64,000 nucleotides of DNA from Hahellaceae bacterium (GCA_016744695.1 JADGDV010000001.1:124001-188000); one strand, 5' to 3'; shown: positions 1 through 10,660, counted from the first letter of the stretch. Program-made: numbers and translations. The notes: generated by a model not told the origin, from the letters alone.

Positions 1-778
1 GTACTTCATAGCGGTGTACTCGTTTTATAGCCTCCATTACACTTAAATCTAAAACAAAATCACCACTACTTTGAGTAATTGTGGCATTAACCAGATAACC
101 CTCACCATTTAATACAATGCCAATTGTCCCCCTCCCTTCCCTTACTGCTTTTCTTGGAGTAATTAGCTTCTCTGTAATTTGTTGCATCATTCGTTTCAAA
201 TAAAGATTCTGCATCTTCAATTTATCAGATTTGTTCTCACTAAAAACCTGCTTACTTTTTGTTTCACTGAGCTGGTCACTTTTATCAGGTTTAGGCTCTT
301 TATTTTCTTGTTGTTTATTCTTTGGCTGATCATTTACCACAACCTGCTTTTTCTTTTTAATTTCAGGCTTACTATCTTCTATTGCCTCTTTTTTCTTTTC
401 TTTTGCTTTTTCGCCCAAGGTATCAGAACTATCTTCGCCGACCAGTTCATCGGGTTTATATTTATTCACTTCACGGTCTGTATTATTTGACGAAGAAAAT
501 GTGTCTGCATTGTGCATAGGTAGATGTTGTTCTTGCTCAACAGGCTCTACTTTGTCTTGTTTATTCTTTTGGGGTTTAGGGGCTGGTTTTTCTTTAGGCA
601 GAGGATTTGGCTGTGGGGGCTCGGGAGGCTGTTGCAGTGTCACTTGAACCGTTGTACTTTCTAAAGGGTCTGGCTTGAAGAGTTCTTTAACATCCACCCA
701 CCACCAAGCAATGGCATGCAGTAAGATACTGACAACCAGCAATATCGAGAAAATGATCTTAGACTGCCGATTCAGCAT
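1..778 (-). CDS. TonB family energy transducer (partial, runs off left edge)
   Basis: Own translation from ATG at 778: MLNRQSKIIFSILLVVSILLHAIAWWW (TM anchor), Pro/Lys/Glu-rich linker (PPEPPQPNPLPKEKPAPKPQK), then TonB C-terminal-like GTIGIVLNGEGYLVNATITQSSGDFVLDLSVMEAIKRVHRYEV. Not in the ORF track because it is open at the edge. Confidence 0.85.
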   Translation of the reverse strand, partial: MLNRQSKIIFSILLVVSILLHAIAWWWVDVKELFKPDPLESTTVQVTLQQPPEPPQPNPLPKEKPAPKPQKNKQDKVEPVEQEQHLPMHNADTFSSSNNTDREVNKYKPDELVGEDSSDTLGEKAKEKKKEAIEDSKPEIKKKKQVVVNDQPKNKQQENKEPKPDKSDQLSETKSKQVFSENKSDKLKMQNLYLKRMMQQITEKLITPRKAVREGRGTIGIVLNGEGYLVNATITQSSGDFVLDLSVMEAIKRVHRYEV

Positions 779-911
779 GGAATGAAGCTGCTCTTATTCA
801 ATTTCTTATCAAATGTTAACGTGATAACGTATCACCCCAGCTCTATTATTAAATGGAACGCAAAAGCGTTCATTTACTTATTTTTTATTATGATTAACTA
901 TAGGCTTTCTA

Positions 912-1097
912 ATGTCTAACGTCGTGCAATTCAAACGCCCGTCTCTTAAAGAAGAACACAAAGGAAACACGCTGTGCAAAAGCGGCTTCCATAAGTGGGT
1001 TATTATTACTGAAAAGCAGTTTGATGTTAAGCAAGGTAAACTAGTGACTAGCTATCAATGCAGCAGATGTGGCAAAAATAAAGTTAAAGCTATTTAG
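912..1097 (+). CDS. Small zinc-ribbon-like hypothetical protein
   Basis: 61 aa; C-x4-H ... CSRCGKNK Cys pattern. Confidence 0.6.
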   Translation: MSNVVQFKRPSLKEEHKGNTLCKSGFHKWVIITEKQFDVKQGKLVTSYQCSRCGKNKVKAI

Positions 1098-1100
1098 CTG

Positions 1101-1817
1101 CTAAGCTTTAACCTCAGGCCACTTTAACAACCATGGCTGTGAATACTGCTGAATAACGTCTTTAAAAATCGGGCTTATAAAATGTTCACCTATTGAAGGC
1201 AAGCTTGTAAAGCGGTAGCTCTGTTGACCAAACTCAAATGCTAAAGCAAAGGCATGTAAATAGCCTCTATCCCACTGACCGGCTGTTTCAGCGCTATATA
1301 TGCTATCTCCCATAACAGGGGCACCAATACTTTTTAATGCCACTCTTATCTGGTGAGTTTTGCCGGTTTTAGGGCGCATTAGATAAAGGCGCTTCCCGGG
1401 CTCAAGTGAGGTCGAAACAAACTGAGTGATAGCAGGGTTTTCCGTCGTTTTACATAGCTTCCATGAACGTCGTCGAGAACGCTCCATGTCACCCTTTATT
1501 AAACCTTGTTTCTTGGTAGGTTTACGATCTGAAATAGCTAGATAATACTTTTCTACAAGGCGCTCTCTGAAAAGCCTTGATAACTCCCTGTTACTCTCTT
1601 CTGTTCTGGCTAAAATAAGTAATCCAGACGTCAATTTATCTAATCGATGTACAGGATAAAGCTCCTTAAAGCCTAAAGCCGCTTTAACACGCTCAACAAT
1701 ACCGAGCACGTCATCTTCAGTATGAAATGATATACCTGGCATTTTATCTATAATAACAAACCAGTCATTACACTCTATTAACTTGAAGTCGTCATAGTGT
1801 GGCTCTTGTGAAGACAT
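1101..1817 (-). CDS. RluA-family pseudouridine synthase
   Basis: PVHRLDKLTSGLLILA motif and RPKTGKTHQIRVALKSIGAPVMGD. Confidence 0.9.
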   Translation of the reverse strand: MSSQEPHYDDFKLIECNDWFVIIDKMPGISFHTEDDVLGIVERVKAALGFKELYPVHRLDKLTSGLLILARTEESNRELSRLFRERLVEKYYLAISDRKPTKKQGLIKGDMERSRRRSWKLCKTTENPAITQFVSTSLEPGKRLYLMRPKTGKTHQIRVALKSIGAPVMGDSIYSAETAGQWDRGYLHAFALAFEFGQQSYRFTSLPSIGEHFISPIFKDVIQQYSQPWLLKWPEVKA

Positions 1818-1822
1818 AAAAC

Positions 1823-3814
1823 TTACTCACTCACGGTAAAAATACGGCGAACTTCATCACGTTTAAGCATCAGTCTATCTTTAGCTAAATTGACTGGAAA
1901 CAGTGACAAATCTTTAATAAAATCTAGTGTCATGGTGACCTTAGACATACCTTTATACATATTAAGGTAGGTACCCACCATAGCAAAAATAGAACGGGAT
2001 AAATGTAAATAGCCGCTTTCCATAACCAAACCTAGCTGATAGGTATTTGACATTAAATGCATCGCTGCCTGCAATCGACTATGAAGCCCTTCGGAGCCTT
2101 CTTTATATAGCGTTCTTACTATTTTTTTACTCAGCGGCGTCACATTCTTTTTCAATAAGGTTTCTTCCAGAGCCAGTTTTATTTCATCAATGCGTTTAGC
2201 ATTTTCTTCTGGCTCGGTACTCATCTCAACCAGCACTTGTGCCAAACGCTCTGTATCACCGGCTAATACCGATATAAGGTAATCCCATATAAGCGCCCAC
2301 TTACCTTTCATATCAACTGCATTACCCCAGTCAATTAAATACAACTGAGCATCTGCGCCTACCATTATGTTGCCTGGGTGAAGGTCACCATGAAATTCCT
2401 GATGGACAACAAGGTGTTCAAGAATGGTGAAGATAAAATTTTCTGCTACCTTTCTCTGAAAGCGTTTGCGTTTTTTCCCGTGAAGCTCAGCAACAGCTTG
2501 CTTTATCGCCATTGCGTCTTCCAAATACTCCATTTCAAGTATTCGGGTAGATGAAAAGTAAAGCTCCGGTACATGCCATACTTGAGACTTTTGAGCACGC
2601 TCTACAAACCGCTGCTGAATAAGAGCTTCATCTTCAAAGTTAAGCTCTTGCTCAAAACCTTTAGTAAACTCTTTCATCTGGTCTGACATAGCAGATAAAA
2701 ATGGCAGTAATTTAGAGTGAGGCGCCCAATACTGACTACTCATAAGCATTAATTCGATCGCTAAGGTTCCCATTTGAAACTCTCGCTCAATATTATGCCG
2801 AGCAACCTTTATCACCACCGGTACTAAAATCTCTACACCATTTTTTATAATGGGTTTCTTTGCAAGGTAAACAGAACCAATAGAGCCAGACTTTAAGGGC
2901 TTTTCAATATCAAAGTTAAAGTAGACTTCTTGTGGAGGTTTACCATGCACTTCCATAAAAGCCTGCATCACATCTTCAGGCAACATAGGCTCTACATCTT
3001 CCTGAAAAACAGCTAACTCAGAGGCAATTTCTTTCGGCAATAAATCAGCATTAGCCGCCGCGACCTGAGCCATCTTTATAAATAGAGGGCCAAACTCCCG
3101 AACCATCTTTGCAATTATTTCTGCTTGCCCAGAGAAGTCTTTAGGGTCTGTTTGTAAAAAAGGTTTAATATAACGAATCGCCTTTATCTGGCGACGCAGA
3201 ATCTTTAAGTCGCCCCTCAACACCTCTACTTTTTGAATCATATCCGTGGCAGCAAGTTGGTTAATCTTACGAATATGCTTAACTTTATTAATTAACTCAA
3301 CTAATAAAGGTTCATAGGTTCTTAGCACCAAACGAACAATATCAAGGTTAAGCTCAACCAAACCTTTTAATTCAGGTGCGCTAATAAGCTCATGGAAAAA
3401 CGACCAGAATTCATCCAGAATAACATCGGGTATTTCAACAGGACTACGCGCAACTACCTGCTTTACAAGAAAACGAATCAGGTTTTCGGTAGACTCTTCA
3501 TTAGGAAGTAATTTGTACTTTCTAAGATACGTTGTAAATAAACGTGAATGCTCAGAAAGAGGATGCTGATAGAGCACCACAAATAAATTATCAAGATCCT
3601 CCGCAAGCATTTCTCGACTTACATCTTCTTCTTGTATAAATAACTGAGCCAATGGCCAGAATGCTTTAGGGAGCTTCACGGTGCTAACAGCAAAGCCACC
3701 CGCTCCTCGTAGCACACTATCAGTTCGGTGCTTAAGTACGGGTAAATTGAGTTCTACTATTTTCTTACTTTCTATCTCAGTCATACCGATTTTACTGACT
3801 CTCTCAACTAGCAC
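1823..3814 (-). CDS. AarF/UbiB (ABC1) atypical kinase family protein
   Basis: KSGSIGSVYLAK, VIKVARHNIEREF, EFHGDLHPGNIMV, YLIDWGNAV kinase-like motifs. Confidence 0.88.
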   Translation of the reverse strand: MLVERVSKIGMTEIESKKIVELNLPVLKHRTDSVLRGAGGFAVSTVKLPKAFWPLAQLFIQEEDVSREMLAEDLDNLFVVLYQHPLSEHSRLFTTYLRKYKLLPNEESTENLIRFLVKQVVARSPVEIPDVILDEFWSFFHELISAPELKGLVELNLDIVRLVLRTYEPLLVELINKVKHIRKINQLAATDMIQKVEVLRGDLKILRRQIKAIRYIKPFLQTDPKDFSGQAEIIAKMVREFGPLFIKMAQVAAANADLLPKEIASELAVFQEDVEPMLPEDVMQAFMEVHGKPPQEVYFNFDIEKPLKSGSIGSVYLAKKPIIKNGVEILVPVVIKVARHNIEREFQMGTLAIELMLMSSQYWAPHSKLLPFLSAMSDQMKEFTKGFEQELNFEDEALIQQRFVERAQKSQVWHVPELYFSSTRILEMEYLEDAMAIKQAVAELHGKKRKRFQRKVAENFIFTILEHLVVHQEFHGDLHPGNIMVGADAQLYLIDWGNAVDMKGKWALIWDYLISVLAGDTERLAQVLVEMSTEPEENAKRIDEIKLALEETLLKKNVTPLSKKIVRTLYKEGSEGLHSRLQAAMHLMSNTYQLGLVMESGYLHLSRSIFAMVGTYLNMYKGMSKVTMTLDFIKDLSLFPVNLAKDRLMLKRDEVRRIFTVSE

Positions 3815-4007
3815 CTAACGTCAACATAGGGCTTTAATGATATTATTATATTAATATGAGGCTAATGAGATGCCAAAACTACTTATTAAGGCTACAAAAC
3901 TAATAGCATTCTATTATGTAAGCTAAAGATTATCAGTACCATTTTTCATATTCTCAGAAATATAACCAAAATATCTTCAAAGTGTATTATAAAAGGCGAT
4001 AGTAACC

Positions 4008-4787
4008 TTGATTAACGACGAGTCAGAAAGTAGTAAGCAAGAGATACTAGATATCATCTATCAAGACCAACATATCATCGTCATTAACAAACCTTCTGGT
4101 TTGCTGGTTCACAAAAGCCCAATAGATAAACACGAAACACGCTATGCAATGAAAATATTGCGTAATCAGATTGGTCAGTGGGTTTACCCTGTACACCGCC
4201 TAGATAAGCCAACATCTGGATTACTACTATTTGCGCTATCTCCCGAAATAGCTAAAAAGCTTGGCGAACAATTTGAAAACAATACAGTTAAGAAAACCTA
4301 TATCGCTATGGTAAGGGGTCATACACCTCTAGGGGGCATTATCCGACATGCACTTAAAGAAACGGCTATGTTCAAGCATCAAAAGAAAATGGTAGAACAA
4401 AGGGAACCCCAAGAAGCTCTCACCCTATATAAGCGCTTAGCCACTATAGAGCTTCCCTATACTGTTGACCGCTACCCGAGCACTCGCTACTCACTCATCG
4501 CGGCATACCCAAGAACAGGGCGTACACACCAGATAAGAAAACACTTAAAACATATAAGTCATCCAATTATCGGCGATGCAAAGCATGGAAAAGGCAAGCA
4601 CAATCGGGTTTTTGAAGAAAAACACGGAATTCATCGATTATTACTCGCGGCAACAGAAATTAGCTTTACACACCCTATAACGGAAGAAAGAATGAATCTA
4701 AAAGCCACACTAGAAAACGACTTTAACTCGCTCATATCCATATTGGAGTGGGCCGACAAAACACAAATAAAAAATATAATTACTTAA
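4008..4787 (+). CDS. truC: tRNA pseudouridine(65) synthase TruC-like (TTG start)
   Basis: IIVINKPSGLLVHKS, YPVHRLDKPTSGLLLFA, PRTGRTHQIRKHLKHISHPIIGD. Confidence 0.82.
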   Translation: MINDESESSKQEILDIIYQDQHIIVINKPSGLLVHKSPIDKHETRYAMKILRNQIGQWVYPVHRLDKPTSGLLLFALSPEIAKKLGEQFENNTVKKTYIAMVRGHTPLGGIIRHALKETAMFKHQKKMVEQREPQEALTLYKRLATIELPYTVDRYPSTRYSLIAAYPRTGRTHQIRKHLKHISHPIIGDAKHGKGKHNRVFEEKHGIHRLLLAATEISFTHPITEERMNLKATLENDFNSLISILEWADKTQIKNIIT

Positions 4788-4796
4788 AAAGTAATG

Positions 4797-5735
4797 CTAA
4801 GACAAAGTTTTCTCGGCTACATCAACAATCAAGCGTCTTAGCCATTTATGTCCGGCATTATGATGTAGTAAAGGGCTCCACGCCATCTTCAAGTCAAATG
4901 CAGGGATAGAAAAAGGGGGCTCTTTTGCTACCAATTTTGGGTTATCCCTCTTTAAACGCGCAGCCCTACTTGGCAAAGTAGCTATAAGGTCATTTTGCTG
5001 AGCCAATAACATCGCAACCTGATAGTGACGCGTAAATACGCTAATCTTACGTTTTTCACCTATTTCATTTAAGGCTTCATCAACCCACCCTAAACGCTGA
5101 ACATCTTTAGGATTCATACCCACCCCAACACCAAAGCCTGTTTTACTAACCCAAATATGACTGGCGGCTAAATAATTTTGAAGGGTAAAGTTGTTTGATA
5201 TTTCGTTGTCCACATTCATCAAGCATGAAAATGTATCATTCCAAATCGTTTTTTGGTGAAATGACTGAGGTAATGTTTCAAAGCGGTTAATAGCCATATC
5301 AACACGCCCCTGCTCCACATCCTCAAATGAAACATCGCTAGGCGTTAGTATATCCAGCGTTACGTTTGGCGCTCTTTGGCGCACAGCACTTAGTACATCA
5401 GGTATGAGTGTAGATTCTGCATAGTCACTCGCCATAATTCGAAAAACACGACTACTATCCAAATCAAAACCTCTATCTGGCTGAATTACTTTTTCAATGT
5501 TAAATAAAATTTCGCGAACAGCAGGTTTTAGCTCAAGGGCTAATTCAGTGGCAGCCATTCCTTCAGAAGTACGAACAAGCAGAGGATCTTTAAAGAGGAG
5601 ACGCAAACGTTTTAGACCATTGCTCATGGCTGGCTGGGTAATGCCTAAATGGCTGGCGGCTTTGGTGACGTTTTGCTCACGTAGCAATACGTCTAGATGG
5701 ATTAGTAAATTTAGATCTACTCTGCTGATATCCAT
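4797..5735 (-). CDS. LysR-family transcriptional regulator
   Basis: N-terminal wHTH DLNLLIHLDVLLREQNVTKAASHLGITQPAMSNGLKRLR. Confidence 0.92.
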   Translation of the reverse strand: MDISRVDLNLLIHLDVLLREQNVTKAASHLGITQPAMSNGLKRLRLLFKDPLLVRTSEGMAATELALELKPAVREILFNIEKVIQPDRGFDLDSSRVFRIMASDYAESTLIPDVLSAVRQRAPNVTLDILTPSDVSFEDVEQGRVDMAINRFETLPQSFHQKTIWNDTFSCLMNVDNEISNNFTLQNYLAASHIWVSKTGFGVGVGMNPKDVQRLGWVDEALNEIGEKRKISVFTRHYQVAMLLAQQNDLIATLPSRAARLKRDNPKLVAKEPPFSIPAFDLKMAWSPLLHHNAGHKWLRRLIVDVAEKTLS

Positions 5736-5833
5736 TAATACACGGCACCTTAAATAATTATTCAGTGCACATTACCATTCACGTGATATATAGTAAATAA
5801 ATTACCCATACACGAATTTAATAGGCAGGCAAT

Positions 5834-5870
5834 AAAAAAGGCCAAACACATAATGTGTTTGGCCTTTTTT
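5834..5870. terminator. Bidirectional-looking intrinsic terminator downstream of aceA
   Basis: aaaaaaggccaaacaca-taa-tgtgtttggcctttttt: 17-bp perfect stem, 3-nt loop, U-tract on either strand. Confidence 0.9.
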
Positions 5871-5930
5871 TAACACTACCGATCAGCAATTTCTGATCGG
5901 TTAACTCAATTCAATACTATTTTACTAGTA

Positions 5931-7526
5931 CTAGCTGAATTGGTTAGATGTGTTTTTAGCACCACCCGCTTTAAGAGCACGCTCACCAGCAAAGTATTCT
6001 TTGTGGTCATCGCCCATGTCTGAACCAGACATGTTCTGATGCTTAACACAAGCGATACCCTGACGGATCTCTTTACGCTGTACGCCAGCAACATAACCTA
6101 ACATGCCCTGCTCACCGAAGTACTCTTTAGCCAAGTTATCAACAGACAATGCAGTCGTGTGATAAGTAGGTAGAGTGATCAAGTGATGGAATACGTTAGC
6201 TTCACGAGCAGTATCTGCTTGGAAAGTCTTAATACGTGCATCAGCAGTAGCAGATAATTCTGAATCATCATACTTAGCTTGCATAAGCTCATCACGATTG
6301 TATGCAGAAACATCTTCACCCGCTTCAACCATTGCGTCAAATGCTTGCTGACGGAAGTTTAAAGTCCAGTTGAACGAAGGAGAGTTGTTATAAACAAGCT
6401 TCGCGTTTGGATGCACTTTACGAACGTCATCCATCATTCCAGCAATTTCGCTTACTGTTGGTACTGCAGTTTCGATCCAAAGTAGATCAGCGCCTGCATT
6501 TAGAGCACCAATACAATCGAATACGCAACGCTCATGACCAGTACCTTGACGGAACTGATATAGACCAGAAGGTAAACGCTTAGGACGAACTAGCTTGCCA
6601 CCACGATTAAATACAACATCGCCTTCAGCCATGTCAGCTACGTCGATTTCTTCAACATCTAAGTAAGAGTTATAGATATCACCAGAATCGCCTGGCTCGC
6701 TAACAACAGCGATTTCTTTAGTAAGACCAGCACCTTCAGAGTCTGTACGTGCACAGATAAGACCGTTGTCGATACCTAGCTCAAGGAAAGCGTGACGCAA
6801 TGCACGAATCTTAGAGTGGAAGTCAGCATGAGGAACAGTTACTTTACCGTCCTGGTGACCACATTGCTTTTCATCAGCAACTTGGTTTTCGATCTGTAGG
6901 CAACAAGCACCTGCTTCGATCATCTGCTTAGCCATTAGGTAAGTCGCTTCAGCGTTACCAAAACCAGCATCGATATCTGCAACTATTGGCACAACGTGAG
7001 TCACGTGACCATCAATAGCCGCTTGAACTTTAGCAACTTCTGCAGAATCGCCAGCTTCAGTAGCCGCGTCTAGAGCACGGAAAAGACCGCCTAGTTCACG
7101 TGCATCAGCTTGACGTAGGAATGTGTATAGCTCTTTAACCAACGCTGCAACAGAAGTTTTCTCGTGCATAGACTGATCAGGAAGTGGACCGAAATCAGAA
7201 CGTAAAGCAGCAACCATCCAACCAGAAAGGTACAAGTAACGACGGTCAGTTTTTCCACCGAAGTGCTTCTTGATTGAAATCATTTTTTGTTGGCCAACAA
7301 AACCGTGCCAGCAACCTAGAGACTGTGTGTATTTAGTCTTGTCTGCGTCGAATGCAGCCATGTCAGCATTCATGATATCAGCAGTGTATTGCGCTATATC
7401 AAGACCAGTCTTGAATTTGTTTTGAGCGCGCATGCGTGCAATTGACTCTGGGTTGATTGCTGCCCAGCTATCACCATTAGCTTCTACTACTGCTGCAACC
7501 GATTTGATATCGTCTTGATATGACAT
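5931..7526 (-). CDS. aceA: Isocitrate lyase (long, about 530 aa type)
   Basis: Full-length ICL/PEP mutase superfamily protein; VADIDAGFGNAEATYLMAKQMIEAGACCLQIENQVADEKQCGHQDGK. Confidence 0.95.
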   Translation of the reverse strand: MSYQDDIKSVAAVVEANGDSWAAINPESIARMRAQNKFKTGLDIAQYTADIMNADMAAFDADKTKYTQSLGCWHGFVGQQKMISIKKHFGGKTDRRYLYLSGWMVAALRSDFGPLPDQSMHEKTSVAALVKELYTFLRQADARELGGLFRALDAATEAGDSAEVAKVQAAIDGHVTHVVPIVADIDAGFGNAEATYLMAKQMIEAGACCLQIENQVADEKQCGHQDGKVTVPHADFHSKIRALRHAFLELGIDNGLICARTDSEGAGLTKEIAVVSEPGDSGDIYNSYLDVEEIDVADMAEGDVVFNRGGKLVRPKRLPSGLYQFRQGTGHERCVFDCIGALNAGADLLWIETAVPTVSEIAGMMDDVRKVHPNAKLVYNNSPSFNWTLNFRQQAFDAMVEAGEDVSAYNRDELMQAKYDDSELSATADARIKTFQADTAREANVFHHLITLPTYHTTALSVDNLAKEYFGEQGMLGYVAGVQRKEIRQGIACVKHQNMSGSDMGDDHKEYFAGERALKAGGAKNTSNQFS

Positions 7527-7847
7527 AGGTCAATCCTTCATTTTTAGTGTAAATAGAGCTAGCCGTTTTAGTGGCTAGTTACCGGTGTAATCATTTCAGG
7601 TGGGCATTCTAATGAAAAACAGACAATAAATGAAATATATAGAAAATATATCCACTATAAGTCTTGTGAATATTAGTGATTACCCATAGCAGTATTTATG
7701 AGTTAACGAAAAACCACACATAAAGTAATAGATTAAGATAACTTTATAACCGCATGTTTTTATGGAGAAGTTAATAAAAACGAAGGATAGTTAACGAGAC
7801 ATCAGTCACTATTTATAGTAATACTAGGTCACACAAGTTAATAATTT

Positions 7848-8579
7848 TTAACAAGAAATTCTTTCATCTAATGCTGATAAGGTTGCCTCTTTAGCCATTT
7901 TATAGGCGTCTTTTCCCTGCTCCATAGAGTTAGGACCTACTCTTGGCAAGCCTTGAATAACGAGTGTTTGCATATTGTCTCTTTGCGGGATATTCAAGGC
8001 AGCACTGTTCTTTCGTCGCCAAGGTGATCTTGAAGCAATATGATGATAAAAAACCCGCTCACCTTCAGCGAGCCCCAACATGCCCGGACGATCTTTTATT
8101 CCACCATCAAGATAATATCGCTTACCCACCCTTACAGGTTGAAAAAGAAACGGAAAAGCACAAGAAGCAGAAACAACCGACTGAATAGAACCTTGCGTTA
8201 AGGTGTGAGTTTTTAATGTTAAAAGATCAAATGCGGAAATTTCAATAGGAACACGACATGCCTGAAGAGACTCTACCTTACAAATATCCGACACCATTTG
8301 CCTGAACAACCGCCCTTTAAGTAAACCCAATCCAATTGACGGGTCCCAAAAGTCATTCTTGCTTAGCTCAAATAAGCGCTCCTTGAGCTCCTCAGATGAA
8401 CAACCCGAAGCCCAACACGCACCTACTAATGCACCCGCACTTGATCCTGTTATTTTTGCAGGCAACACACCCTCATGCTCTAACGCAGAGAGCATCCCAC
8501 AATGTGCAAAGAAACTAAAGAAACCTGAGGACATACTAAGCGTGAAAGGTTCAGACTGAAGCCATTGACGAAGGGTCAT
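7848..8579 (-). CDS. Patatin-like phospholipase
   Basis: GSSAGALVGACWASG nucleophile elbow (GxSxG) and YYLDGGIKDRPG (DGG). Confidence 0.88.
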   Translation of the reverse strand: MTLRQWLQSEPFTLSMSSGFFSFFAHCGMLSALEHEGVLPAKITGSSAGALVGACWASGCSSEELKERLFELSKNDFWDPSIGLGLLKGRLFRQMVSDICKVESLQACRVPIEISAFDLLTLKTHTLTQGSIQSVVSASCAFPFLFQPVRVGKRYYLDGGIKDRPGMLGLAEGERVFYHHIASRSPWRRKNSAALNIPQRDNMQTLVIQGLPRVGPNSMEQGKDAYKMAKEATLSALDERISC

Positions 8580-8598
8580 TTTATTCCTTAAAAACGAA

Positions 8599-8627
8599 AA
8601 AAGGCGAAGCCTAATGGCGTCGCCTTT
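8599..8627 (-). terminator. Intrinsic terminator of the cold-shock gene
   Basis: Minus-strand read AAAGGCGACGCCATTAGGCTTCGCCTTTTTT: GC stem plus T-tract. Confidence 0.75.
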
Positions 8628-8678
8628 CTTATAGTTCTCAAACCCTTAAAGGGTCAAGAGAATCAATAGCAGTATAAA

Positions 8679-8885
8679 TTATACAGCTACGATGTTCTCA
8701 GCTTGAGGACCTTTCTGACCTTGAGTTACAGTGAACTCAACTTTTTGACCTTCAGTCAAAGTTTTGAAACCAGAGCTGTTGATAGCGCTGAAGTGAGCAA
8801 AAACGTCTGGACCAGACTCTTGCTCAATAAAACCAAAACCTTTAGATTCGTTAAACCACTTAACTGTACCAGTAACTGTAGACAT
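8679..8885 (-). CDS. Cold-shock protein (CspA family)
   Basis: [30 protein letters not shown], 68 aa. Confidence 0.96.
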   Translation of the reverse strand: MSTVTGTVKWFNESKGFGFIEQESGPDVFAHFSAINSSGFKTLTEGQKVEFTVTQGQKGPQAENIVAV

Positions 8886-9143
8886 AATAATATCCTATTA
8901 TTCAATATGTAATTAAAAACTTTAACTCAATACGAGCATAAAGTTAGATTGGCTGAAATGTGTTGCTATTACTTATGAAAACAGGACGAGCTACTAAAAC
9001 GAGACATCGAAATGGTTGTGCATAAATATAGGTCGTACTTTCAAGCTGGGTTTCATTATATACATATTCCTTATGTAGTCAACCCTTTTTATTTACCACT
9101 CTAAGTCGTTCTTTACATAGCTATTCCATCCTTCGCCATTTTA

Positions 9144-10013
9144 ATGTATAAGAGCGCTATGAAAACTCCAAAAAGAATACAACCACTAATTGAAGACGGC
9201 ATAGTCGACGAAGTTGTGCGCCAACTTATGAGCGGTAAAGAAGCCACTGTTTATGTTGTGCGTTGCGGCTCAGAGATTCGCTGCGCTAAAGTTTACAAAG
9301 AAGCTGCCAAGCGTAGCTTTAAGCAAGCCGTGCAATATCAGGAAGGCCGAAAAGTACGAAATAGCCGTCGCGCACGCGCCATGGAAAAGAACTCCAAATT
9401 TGGCCGCAAGCAGCAGGAAGACATTTGGCACAACGCTGAAGTCGATGCTCTTTATAAGCTAGCCAGTGCAGGTGTGCGTGTACCACAGCCCTACGGATGC
9501 TTTGATGGCGTATTAATTATGGAGCTCGTTACCGATGATTCTGGTGAAGTAGCCCCTCGCCTTAATGATGTATCCATGTCAGCTGAACAAGCACGAGAAG
9601 ATCACACGATTGTCATGCAATACGTTCAACGAATGCTTTGCGTGGGTATCGTACATGGCGATCTCTCAGAATTTAATGTATTAGTCGATGACTATGGCCC
9701 CGTTATTATAGATCTACCCCAAGCCGTTGATGCCGCGGCAAATAACCATGCAGAAACCATGCTTGCCCGTGACATTAACAACATGACCGCCTATTACGGA
9801 CAATACGCCCCCGAATTACTAGAGAGCAAGTACGCAAAAGAAATGTGGGCCTTATACGAGGAAGGTGATCTTACGCCTGAAACAGAGCTAACAGGATTTT
9901 TTGCAGAAGATACACAAGAAGCTGACGTAGACTCTGTGGTTCAAGAGATTAAAGCCGCGTTTGCAGAAGAGCAAGAACGCAAAGAACGCATAAGAGATGC
10001 AGAAGAACTGTAG
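9144..10013 (+). CDS. RIO-type serine/threonine kinase
   Basis: MSGKEATVYVV, IVHGDLSEFNVLV, VIIDLPQAVD; PA4780-type bacterial RIO kinase. Confidence 0.9.
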   Translation: MYKSAMKTPKRIQPLIEDGIVDEVVRQLMSGKEATVYVVRCGSEIRCAKVYKEAAKRSFKQAVQYQEGRKVRNSRRARAMEKNSKFGRKQQEDIWHNAEVDALYKLASAGVRVPQPYGCFDGVLIMELVTDDSGEVAPRLNDVSMSAEQAREDHTIVMQYVQRMLCVGIVHGDLSEFNVLVDDYGPVIIDLPQAVDAAANNHAETMLARDINNMTAYYGQYAPELLESKYAKEMWALYEEGDLTPETELTGFFAEDTQEADVDSVVQEIKAAFAEEQERKERIRDAEEL

Positions 10014-10019
10014 CTAAAA

Positions 10020-10478
10020 CTACAGTTCCTCAACCTCATGTACGTTTTCAGCTTCATCATCATAAGTAAAAGCGCCCAAAAAGGTCGTATACTTATCTTT
10101 TTCAACACCTGAAAGTTTTGCACTGTATTCATATTCGAAGAGTAATATGATCCAGGTAATATTTTCTAACTTCTTCTTCCTTGCTTTGCTCATTAACACA
10201 TCAATATAAGACGATGAAAACGAACATTCCCCTGCTGCTTTTTTAACACTGACAGTGCCAGCCTGTGCACCATTAGTTTCCATGTTTTCAGGGTTGAAAT
10301 AGTTAAGATTATAACCTTCAGACCAGGTATTTACTGCTCTAGTATTTTTCTTACTGAACGTTTCTTCAAAATACTCATCTGGAATATCCTCGTATGGGTG
10401 TTGAGAAACCCATACAGAAACCTTCTTTTTCTTGGTAAAGTCATGTCCCTTAGATTCTTTAGGATGCATTAGTTTCAT
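10020..10478 (-). CDS. Imm22/DUF4284-like hypothetical protein (possible immunity protein)
   Basis: KVSVWVSQHPYEDIPDEYFEETF ... CSFSSSYIDVL ... YTTFLGAFTYDDE, recalling the N-terminal VSVW and C-terminal FLGxFxY pattern of Imm22; from memory, not searched. Confidence 0.5.
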   Translation of the reverse strand: MKLMHPKESKGHDFTKKKKVSVWVSQHPYEDIPDEYFEETFSKKNTRAVNTWSEGYNLNYFNPENMETNGAQAGTVSVKKAAGECSFSSSYIDVLMSKARKKKLENITWIILLFEYEYSAKLSGVEKDKYTTFLGAFTYDDEAENVHEVEEL

Positions 10479-10653
10479 CTCCAGACTCTAGACTCTCTTC
10501 CGCTCCGGAACGCGGAGCAGCACCCTCTTCAAGCGCTAACTTCTCTCTTTCAGCTTTTGAAATATATTTAGGTTTGTTTTTTAAACGATTTTTAGCGTTA
10601 GATCTTTTGGTCCACTTTTTAATCGTATCTTTAACTTTCTTTTTTCTATTCAC
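10459..10653 (-). CDS. Small basic DUF2986-like protein
   Basis: MNRKKKVKDTIKKWTKRSNAKNRLKNKPKYISKAEREKLA matches the remembered DUF2986 pattern. Confidence 0.65.
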   Translation of the reverse strand: MNRKKKVKDTIKKWTKRSNAKNRLKNKPKYISKAEREKLALEEGAAPRSGAEESLESGDETNAS

Positions 10654-10660
10654 GTTAAAA

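Noticed and set aside
179-490. 103-aa + strand ORF at the left edge
   Set aside because: Phe/Leu-rich antisense of the Lys/Glu-rich TonB linker on the minus strand.
5906-6094. 62-aa minus-strand ORF overlapping aceA
   Set aside because: Antisense-frame shadow of the well-supported aceA CDS; same pattern for many other short tracked ORFs over strong genes.
7557-7580. Small hairpin upstream of aceA (gctagcc...ggctagt)
   Set aside because: Only about 7 bp of stem; not distinguishable from chance.
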